Positions 1 to 4,420 of a DNA stretch of 5,268 nt are shown here, one piece after another. The stretch is from an uncultured Rhodospirillales bacterium (lineage in GTDB: Bacteria; Pseudomonadota; Alphaproteobacteria; Acetobacterales; Acetobacteraceae), in assembly GCA_903928045.1 (NCBI GenBank), contig CAIYPH010000187.1, positions 1 through 5,268 on the forward strand, in the 5' to 3' direction. Both the position numbers and the translations under genes were made by a program. Numbering within the stretch: position 1 is the stretch's first letter; the number at the start of each line of letters is the position of its first letter. Under the pieces are notes generated by a model. It was not told where the DNA came from, did not search any database, and saw nothing but the letters and a program-made list of their open reading frames with translations.

Positions 1-48
1 AGTAAGGAAGCAAGCGCTTCTTTTTGAAAAAAGAAGCAAAAACTTTTC
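1..48 (+). repeat. Dispersed AT-rich palindromic repeat, copy 1 (terminator-like)
   Basis: Two overlapping hairpins can be drawn. The first pairs GAAGC (7-11) with GCTTC (16-20) around an AAGC loop and is followed by TTTTT, as in a short intrinsic terminator reading rightward. The second is a perfect 10-bp inverted repeat, 16-25 with 28-37. The same element recurs inverted at 3313-3358. The TAA at 3-5 could be the stop codon of a rightward gene outside the window, because the other copy also begins at a stop codon; this is inference. I recall similar elements as abundant after genes in Acetobacteraceae. Confidence 0.7.
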
Positions 49-282
49 GTCCACTTGCCGACCGGTCTACTCTGGCGTTCCCGCAACACGAGGGGATGGT
101 CAACCCACATCTCTTTGCGGGCCGCCACTGCACTGGCTCAGAGATTTCTAGATACCCCGCACGCGCTCCCTTCATACTTCCTCGAACTTCGTGCCGGTTT
201 AGCCTTGACGGAGATGAGGGTATTGCCCACATCCCGCCTGCACGTCGCGGTTGATCGCGAGTGCTGGTACATACAAACATAC
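49..282. other. Non-coding stretch with no recognisable gene
   Basis: Short open frames cross this stretch, but none has a convincing ribosome binding site, a recognisable protein sequence or the strong third-position GC bias of the genes to the right. GC content is clearly lower than beyond 594. A weak hairpin pairs GATGAGGG (213-220) with CCCACATC (226-233), 7 of 8 positions. A TTGACG (205-210) resembles a -35 box but lacks a convincing -10 at normal spacing. It may be the leader of the small ORF at 296 or decayed sequence. Confidence 0.4.
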
Positions 283-288
283 AGAGGA
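283..288 (+). promoter_or_regulatory. Ribosome binding site of the small ORF
   Basis: AGAGGA lies 7 nt before the ATG at 296, close to ideal Shine-Dalgarno spacing. It favours that ATG over the in-frame TTG at 251, which has no such site. Confidence 0.5.
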
Positions 289-295
289 ATTTAGA

Positions 296-526
296 ATGGA
301 CACGACCTATCGACTGGTAGCCCTCGGTGACGAAAGAAACGTAGGGCAAACGGCTGCTTCACCTGATCTCGCAAAACTCGTTCCGGGCGGGTTAGTTCGA
401 GGTGATGGACGATTAGGGATCGAACGGACAGATTGGAGAGAGAAATTCAACGTCATGTCCGTTTATCGGACAATTCTCATTGAGGCTGAAGATCAGCCTG
501 GACAATGGGTAATCGGGAGCAACTAA
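296..526 (+). CDS. Small hypothetical protein, 76 aa
   Basis: I do not recognise this protein. It starts MDTTYRLVALGDERN and ends QPGQWVIGSN. It is soluble-looking and charged, with no signal peptide, membrane segment, cysteine pair or known motif. The ATG at 296 is preceded by a good AGAGGA site, and a strong hairpin follows 7 nt after the stop. Together these make a plausible small transcription unit. The DNA has lower GC than the operon facing it, and the codons lack strong third-position GC preference. That suggests a recent arrival, a lineage-specific orphan, a fragment of a larger gene, or chance. A 65-codon frame on the opposite strand overlaps its 3' half and looks less gene-like. Confidence 0.4.
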   Translation: MDTTYRLVALGDERNVGQTAASPDLAKLVPGGLVRGDGRLGIERTDWREKFNVMSVYRTILIEAEDQPGQWVIGSN

Positions 527-533
527 AACTGAT

Positions 534-584
534 ATGCAGGGTGCCGCTAGTGTCCTTTGTAACACTGCAGGCGGCGCTCTGCAT
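534..584. terminator. Strong hairpin between convergent genes, probable bidirectional terminator
   Basis: Positions 534-547 (ATGCAGGGTGCCGC) pair with 571-584 (GCGGCGCTCTGCAT) over 14 uninterrupted pairs, two of them G-U. An inner 5-bp stem, AGTGT (549-553) with ACACT (562-566), closes an 8-nt loop, leaving a small bulge at 567-570. The hairpin fills the gap between the stop of the small + ORF (526) and the stop of the DUF1643 gene (594). No T-run follows directly on the + strand. On the minus strand a TTTT lies a few bases beyond the stem. Termination of the leftward operon is the likeliest role, and a structured small RNA is an alternative. Confidence 0.55.
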
Positions 585-593
585 TGCAGCTTA

Positions 594-1130
594 CTATGGC
601 AGCCACGCAATCGGCACGGTGTCCGCCTTCACATAAAGCGGATGCCAGGGTGACCCGTCCGCGCTGAGTTTTAGCACGTGGAGCGGGTGCCCGGCGGCGG
701 CCAGCATCCGCGCGGCCCGCAGCCCGGCGCCATGGAGGGATTTCGCCTTGGGGCTGCCATATCCGGCGAGGATGAACGCCGATCGCGCCGCCATGTCCCG
801 TAGGGCCGCGTCGTTTCCTGGCCCGATCGGGTCATCGACTGTGTCCAGGGTTTCCTGGAAGGTCGCGCGATAGGCGGCGGAGTTGGCGACGTAGAGCCGG
901 CCGTAGCCCCAGCGCATGGCGAAGCCGATGGCGCGGTTGACCGTGCGGTCGCTGCCCTCGTGGCCGGCGGCGGAGGGGTTCATCATCAGCGCCATCATCG
1001 CGGGCTTCGCCGGCTCCCAGGTGAGGTGCAGGCGGTAGCGGTAGCAGTTGTTCGGGCCGCCATACTCTGCCTCGGGCACCACGCCGGCCGGGTAGGCGAT
1101 TGGCTTGGTGCCGGGGTCGTGCGCGCTCAA
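594..1130 (-). CDS. DUF1643 domain-containing protein, 178 aa
   Basis: The sequence matches the DUF1643 family in order. It has an N-terminal YRY segment before the core (residues 30-32), MNPSAA (50-55, the family's M-x-NPS motif), DRTVNRAIGF, RWGYG (73-77), then VANSAAYRAT. DPIGPGND follows (100-107), and HPLYV (163-167) lies near the C-terminus. Length is typical and the biochemical function of the family is unknown. It has no signal peptide, so it is probably cytoplasmic. The start is a TTG whose last two bases overlap the TPR gene's TGA (TTGA). No in-frame ATG exists before residue 45 and no start codon lies just upstream, so translation probably depends on coupling with the preceding gene. 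It is the last gene of the MBL-TPR-DUF1643 operon. The segment 120-135 (AGYGSPKAKSLHG) departs from the usual family W-G...R pattern. Confidence 0.88.
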   Translation of the reverse strand: MSAHDPGTKPIAYPAGVVPEAEYGGPNNCYRYRLHLTWEPAKPAMMALMMNPSAAGHEGSDRTVNRAIGFAMRWGYGRLYVANSAAYRATFQETLDTVDDPIGPGNDAALRDMAARSAFILAGYGSPKAKSLHGAGLRAARMLAAAGHPLHVLKLSADGSPWHPLYVKADTVPIAWLP

Positions 1131-2416
1131 TGCAGGCCGGCCACGGGAATGAGGCCGGGGCCGGGGCGGTGGATTGTGAGGGCGCGGTGGAGTTCGTCGT
1201 GCCGGCCGGTTTCGATGCAGGCGCGGATGAGGGTGAATTCGACGATGTCGTGCTGCGCCCGGCTGCCGCCGCCCATGCGGTCGGTCTGGCCCATCAGGGG
1301 GGCGAGATGGGTAATCGTGCCGGCGTAGTCGCCGTTTGCATAGGCGGCGAGGCCGAGCGCCGCCTCGGGGCCGAAATCGCCGCCGATGTAGCGGTCTTCG
1401 CGGACTTGCTCGGTGATGGCGGCGAGACGTGTCTCGAAGGCGGTTGAATTACCGGCGACGGCGCCGGCGAGCAGCAAATGCACGTCGATGAAGGGGCCGG
1501 CGGGCTTCGGCACCAGGCGGTTGGCCAGGGCGTCCAGCGCGCGCCAACGCGCGGGGTCGCGCGGGTTGCCGGCGAGTTCCATGCGCCAGAGATACTGCAC
1601 GGAATCGATCAGCTTGATGCGCGTGGGGCCCTGGTGCTTGTCGGGCGCCACCGCGTCGGCGAATAGGCGTTCGGCGGCTTCGGGGTTGCCGGCATGGAGT
1701 TCGGCGAGGGCGACGTGCCAGGAGAGATGGCCGTGCAGCCCGGCCTCGCGGGGGCAGGTGGCGAGCCAGGCGGTGAGGCCGGGCCGCCAGCCATCGGCCT
1801 CGCCCGATTCATAGGCGATATGGGCGCGGCCATGCGCGGCCTGGCAGTTCAGCGGGTTGAGTGCGAGGGAGCGCTCGGCCATGGCGCGGGCCTGGTCCGG
1901 CCGGTCGGTCTCGGAGATCGCCATGGCGAGGTGGCAGAGGTACCACCAGTCATCGCCGAAATGCGGGGCGTATGCCTCCATCACTGCCGCGCGCTCCTGC
2001 TTCGAGCGCACCCGGCCGCAATTGTTCATCACGCCGGAATTGGTGGCGTAGTGGTTCATCACCACGGCGTCGCGCGGCCATGCCGCCATATGGGCCGCCG
2101 CCGCCCGCTCGGCCGCGGCGAGCTGGCCGGTGAGCAGCAGGGCGAAGAAGCCGACATGGCTGACCTCGCGCGCATCCATCCGCGCCGCCTGGGCCGCCGC
2201 GATCGCCGCCCGCAGCGCCGGGAGGTCGCCTGCGGTGGCGGCCATCTGCGCGACGCCGATATAAGCGAGGGCGAAGCCGGGGTCCTCCGCCAGGGCCGCC
2301 TCGAAGGCGGCGCGGGCGCCGGGCTGGATGCAGAACATCAGGTCGCAGCCGCGCACATAATGCGCGGCCGCGGCCTCGGTGGTGGTGAGGGCGAGGCCGA
2401 AGCGGTCCTGCGCCAT
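1127..2416 (-). CDS. Tetratricopeptide repeat protein, TTC38-like, 429 aa
   Basis: An all-helical, alanine-rich repeat protein. Helix-turn-helix units are visible at about 30-80, 85-125, 155-205 (WWYLCHLAMAISE, then QARAMAERSLALNP), 228-258 (HLSWHVALAELHAGNPEAAE) and 347-375. The C-terminal GGGSRAQHDIVEFTLIRAC (382-400) followed by an H/R-rich end is what I associate with the TTC38 family, which is also found as a stand-alone protein in proteobacteria. TPR proteins act as protein-binding scaffolds; no catalytic motif, signal peptide or membrane helix is seen. The ATG lies 1 nt after the MBL gene's TAA and has no clear Shine-Dalgarno, so translational coupling is likely. Its TGA overlaps the next gene's TTG. 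The partner is unknown; the MBL hydrolase next door is an obvious candidate by context only. Confidence 0.85.
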   Translation of the reverse strand: MAQDRFGLALTTTEAAAAHYVRGCDLMFCIQPGARAAFEAALAEDPGFALAYIGVAQMAATAGDLPALRAAIAAAQAARMDAREVSHVGFFALLLTGQLAAAERAAAAHMAAWPRDAVVMNHYATNSGVMNNCGRVRSKQERAAVMEAYAPHFGDDWWYLCHLAMAISETDRPDQARAMAERSLALNPLNCQAAHGRAHIAYESGEADGWRPGLTAWLATCPREAGLHGHLSWHVALAELHAGNPEAAERLFADAVAPDKHQGPTRIKLIDSVQYLWRMELAGNPRDPARWRALDALANRLVPKPAGPFIDVHLLLAGAVAGNSTAFETRLAAITEQVREDRYIGGDFGPEAALGLAAYANGDYAGTITHLAPLMGQTDRMGGGSRAQHDIVEFTLIRACIETGRHDELHRALTIHRPGPGLIPVAGLH

Positions 2417-2417
2417 G

Positions 2418-3287
2418 TTATTTGTGCCGGTAGCGGTAGTGGAACCGCGTGCCGTCCGCCTCGATGCGCCCGGCGGTGGGTGAGGGGAAGTGGATCGGCA
2501 GGATGATGGTGTCGGTATCCGCCACGCTTTCGAGGAAGCCGCGCCGCGAGGCGGCTGCCTGCACGGGGTCGGTGCAGAAAATGGTGGACCACTCCGGCTC
2601 CCGGCATTGCAGGGCGTGATGCATCATGTCGCCGGTAACCACCGCACGCTGGCCCTTGGAGAAGATGTTGACGCAGCAATGGTGCGGGGAGTGGCCGGGC
2701 GTCGGCGTCAGCGAGACCAGATCGTCCAGCATGTAGTCGTCATCCACCAGCAGGGCCTGGCCGGCCTCGACGATGGGCAGGCAGTTCATGCGGAACACGT
2801 TGCCGCGCGGATCGCCGGCCTTTTCGGCGGCTTCCCAGGCGAGGTACTCCTGCTTGGCGAAGACGTATTTCGCCTTGGGGAAGGTAGGCACCCAGCGCCC
2901 GTCCCGCAGGACGGTGTTCCAGCCGCAATGGTCGATGTGCAGGTGGGTGCAGAAGACATAGTCGACGTCCTCATATTTGAGGCCGGCCTTCTTGAACCCC
3001 TCGACCCAGGGCGACTTGTCGAAATCCATCGGCGCCGGGTAGCCCTTGTCGTCACCCGTGCAGGTATCGACGAGGATGACGTGATGCGGGGTGCGCACCA
3101 CGAAGGTCTGGTAGGTGATGAACATCTTGCCGGAGGCGGCATCGAAGGACACCGGGTCCATGGTGGCGAGATGGGCGGCGGCGGTGGCCTCGTCGTAGTT
3201 GAGGAACATGTCCTGCGGCTTGCGCCACGGCCCCTCGCGCTCGACGATCGACGTAATCGTCACATCCCCAATCTTGATCTCGTTCAC
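2418..3287 (-). CDS. MBL-fold metallo-hydrolase, 289 aa
   Basis: A metallo-beta-lactamase-fold hydrolase with a complete two-metal site. THLHIDH gives H115, H117, D119 and H120; PTPGHS gives H199; TGD gives D220; PIHFP gives H266 (numbered from the GTG at 3287). Length and the late MMHH...EPEW segment fit the lactonase/parathion-hydrolase-like branch, whose members open lactones such as acyl-homoserine lactones or cleave organophosphates. The substrate cannot be read from sequence. There is no signal peptide, so it is probably cytoplasmic. The GTG at 3287 is preferred because GGAG sits 8 nt upstream. An in-frame TTG at 3305 would add six residues and overlap that site. It is the first gene of the three-gene operon, and the next gene starts 1 nt after its stop. 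Confidence 0.93.
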   Translation of the reverse strand: MNEIKIGDVTITSIVEREGPWRKPQDMFLNYDEATAAAHLATMDPVSFDAASGKMFITYQTFVVRTPHHVILVDTCTGDDKGYPAPMDFDKSPWVEGFKKAGLKYEDVDYVFCTHLHIDHCGWNTVLRDGRWVPTFPKAKYVFAKQEYLAWEAAEKAGDPRGNVFRMNCLPIVEAGQALLVDDDYMLDDLVSLTPTPGHSPHHCCVNIFSKGQRAVVTGDMMHHALQCREPEWSTIFCTDPVQAAASRRGFLESVADTDTIILPIHFPSPTAGRIEADGTRFHYRYRHK

Positions 3288-3295
3288 GACGCTGT

Positions 3296-3299
3296 CTCC
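3296..3299 (-). promoter_or_regulatory. Ribosome binding site deciding the MBL start
   Basis: GGAG on the minus strand lies 8 nt before the GTG at 3287. It is the only good Shine-Dalgarno near the 5' end of this frame and argues against the TTG at 3305. Confidence 0.55.
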
Positions 3300-3306
3300 G
3301 TGCAAA

Positions 3307-3337
3307 TTGATAGAAGTTTTTTGGTTCTTTTTTTCAA
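3307..3337 (-). promoter_or_regulatory. Weak candidate promoter of the MBL-TPR-DUF1643 operon
   Basis: On the minus strand TTGAAA (3337-3332) and TATCAA (3312-3307) are separated by 19 nt, longer than the 17 nt optimum. The -35-like box and A-rich spacer lie inside the palindromic repeat. It would give a leader of roughly 15 nt carrying the GGAG site. It is the only AT-rich sequence upstream of the operon. Confidence 0.25.
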
Positions 3338-3358
3338 AAAAGTACCGCTTCCTTCACT
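3313..3358 (-). repeat. Dispersed AT-rich palindromic repeat, copy 2 (inverted)
   Basis: Read on the minus strand it begins AGTGAAGGAAGC, runs through TTTTTTGAAAAAAA and ends AAAAAACTTC. It aligns over its whole length with copy 1 at 1-48. The core hairpin pairs 3323-3333 with 3336-3346, with one mismatch. It lies between the hydrolase and the MBL operon, and its first bases contain the hydrolase's TGA stop. No T-run follows the stem on the minus strand, so simple intrinsic termination is not obvious. Confidence 0.7.
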
Positions 3359-4295
3359 TAAGCTTCCCTCGCAGCCAAGCGGAAGCCTCGCCAATAGCAT
3401 CCCGCGCCAGTGCCACCGCCTCGGTCAGCCTGACGAACCCGTGCAGCACGCCCTCATAGGTGCTGAGCGTGACGTCGCACCCGGCGGCCTTCATTTTCGC
3501 CGCCATGCGCTCGCCATCGGAGCGCAGCACGTCGAGTGCTGCGAGTTGGATCAGGGTGGGGGGCAGGCCGGCGCATTCGGCGCGAAGGGGCGCGGCGAGC
3601 GGGTTGAGGCGGTCGGACGCCTCGCGCATGTAGAGGTCCCAATAGGCCATCATGCCGGCGCGGGTGAGGCCGAAGCCCTCGGCGAATTCGCGGTAGCTGG
3701 GGGAGGCGAAGTCGGCGTCGGTGACGGGGTAGGGGGTGTAGACGCCGCGCAGGGTGGGGCCGCCCATGTCGCGCAAATGGATCGCGGCGGCGAGTGCGAG
3801 GTTGCCGCCGGCGGAGTCGCCGCCGATGGCGATGCGGCTGGTGTCGAGGCCCCAGTCGGTTTCGGCGAGGGCGCGGACGGCGTCGGCGCATTCGAGCAAA
3901 GGTTGTGGGAAGCGGGATTCGGGGGCGAGCGAGTAGTCGACGCTGACGGTGGCGATATCGGCGCCGGCGGCGAGTTCGCGCACCAGGCGGTCATGGCTGT
4001 CGATCGACTGGAACACCCAGCCGCCGCCGTGGAACCACACGAGCACCGGCAATTTGGCGTCGGTGCGCGGCTTGTGGACGCGGCAGAGCACGCGGCGGCC
4101 GCGGACGGAGAGCCAGCGCTCCGTGGTTTCCGCCATCGAGGGGCCGCCATTTCCGTAGAGCATGGCGAGCTGCTCGCTGATGGCGCGGCTCGGGCCCCAG
4201 GGCTCGGCCAGCACGACGGGCGGCAGCTTGGCGGCTTCGGCGTCGCGCCGGTTCTGGACGGCACGCATTTCCGGATGCAGGCGGTCGGGGCTCAT
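3354..4295 (-). CDS. Alpha/beta hydrolase, hormone-sensitive-lipase (HSL) family, 313 aa
   Basis: A serine esterase/lipase-type hydrolase. HGGGW (89-93) forms the oxyanion hole typical of the HSL family. GDSAGGN (159-165) carries nucleophile S161. ALDVLRSDGE supplies the likely catalytic D255, and LHGF supplies H285. Length is normal for the family, including a helical N-terminal cap (about 1-60). Members hydrolyse carboxylic esters of short to medium acyl chains or lactones; the substrate here is unknown. No signal peptide is seen, so it is probably cytoplasmic. The ATG at 4295 has GGAG 7 nt upstream (4303-4306), which supports this start. It is divergent from the acyl-CoA synthetase-like gene across 125 bp. 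The following MBL operon runs in the same direction but is separated by the palindromic repeat. The TGA stop lies within that repeat. Confidence 0.93.
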   Translation of the reverse strand: MSPDRLHPEMRAVQNRRDAEAAKLPPVVLAEPWGPSRAISEQLAMLYGNGGPSMAETTERWLSVRGRRVLCRVHKPRTDAKLPVLVWFHGGGWVFQSIDSHDRLVRELAAGADIATVSVDYSLAPESRFPQPLLECADAVRALAETDWGLDTSRIAIGGDSAGGNLALAAAIHLRDMGGPTLRGVYTPYPVTDADFASPSYREFAEGFGLTRAGMMAYWDLYMREASDRLNPLAAPLRAECAGLPPTLIQLAALDVLRSDGERMAAKMKAAGCDVTLSTYEGVLHGFVRLTEAVALARDAIGEASAWLRGKLK

Positions 4296-4330
4296 GGGCG
4301 GTCTCCGCGTCGTGATTTTCCCGTATATTG

Positions 4331-4346
4331 GCGCCTCGCGAGACGC
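4331..4346. promoter_or_regulatory. Dyad symmetry in the divergent intergenic region
   Basis: A 16-bp near-palindrome built on CTCGCGAG (4335-4342) with flanking GCG/CGC, 7 of 8 positions symmetric. It is followed by a second inverted repeat, GCGGG (4345-4349) with CCCGC (4354-4358). It lies between the hydrolase start (4295) and the + strand gene start (4421), a natural place for an operator. In such GC-rich DNA chance palindromes are common. Confidence 0.3.
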
Positions 4347-4358
4347 GGGGGAACCCGC

Positions 4359-4389
4359 TTGCAGCGATCCGTCGTCGTGCGCATATGCT
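4359..4389 (+). promoter_or_regulatory. Weak candidate promoter for the acyl-CoA synthetase-like gene
   Basis: TTGCAG (4359-4364) and TATGCT (4384-4389) are separated by 19 nt; an alternative -10, CATATG (4382-4387), gives 17 nt but a poorer match. Both are weak fits to a sigma-70-type consensus. The call rests mainly on position upstream of 4421. Confidence 0.2.
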
Positions 4390-4420
4390 GCATTGCACCA
4401 TCGTGCTGGGACGTCGCGCC

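Noticed and set aside
93..233. CCCACATC occurring twice (104-111 and 226-233), each preceded by a GATG
   Set aside because: Only 8 bases are identical and the flanks do not align well, so chance or a minor duplication explains it.
24..294. Two overlapping + strand open frames of 76 and 79 codons near the left edge
   Set aside because: One starts within the palindromic repeat, neither has a convincing ribosome binding site, and their proteins resemble nothing I know.
1..590. Possible insertion sequence or integrated element in the low-GC left end
   Set aside because: I found no transposase or integrase fragment, no terminal inverted repeats matching each other and no target-site duplication.
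520..595. Integron attC-like site after the small ORF
   Set aside because: An imperfect inverted repeat follows a small ORF, as in a gene cassette. The required RYYYAAC and GTTRRRY core sites are not at the ends of the stem, and no integrase is present.
413..610. A 65-codon minus-strand frame crossing the hairpin and the DUF1643 stop
   Set aside because: It reads through the strong hairpin, has no good ribosome binding site and overlaps both neighbours. No family is recognised.
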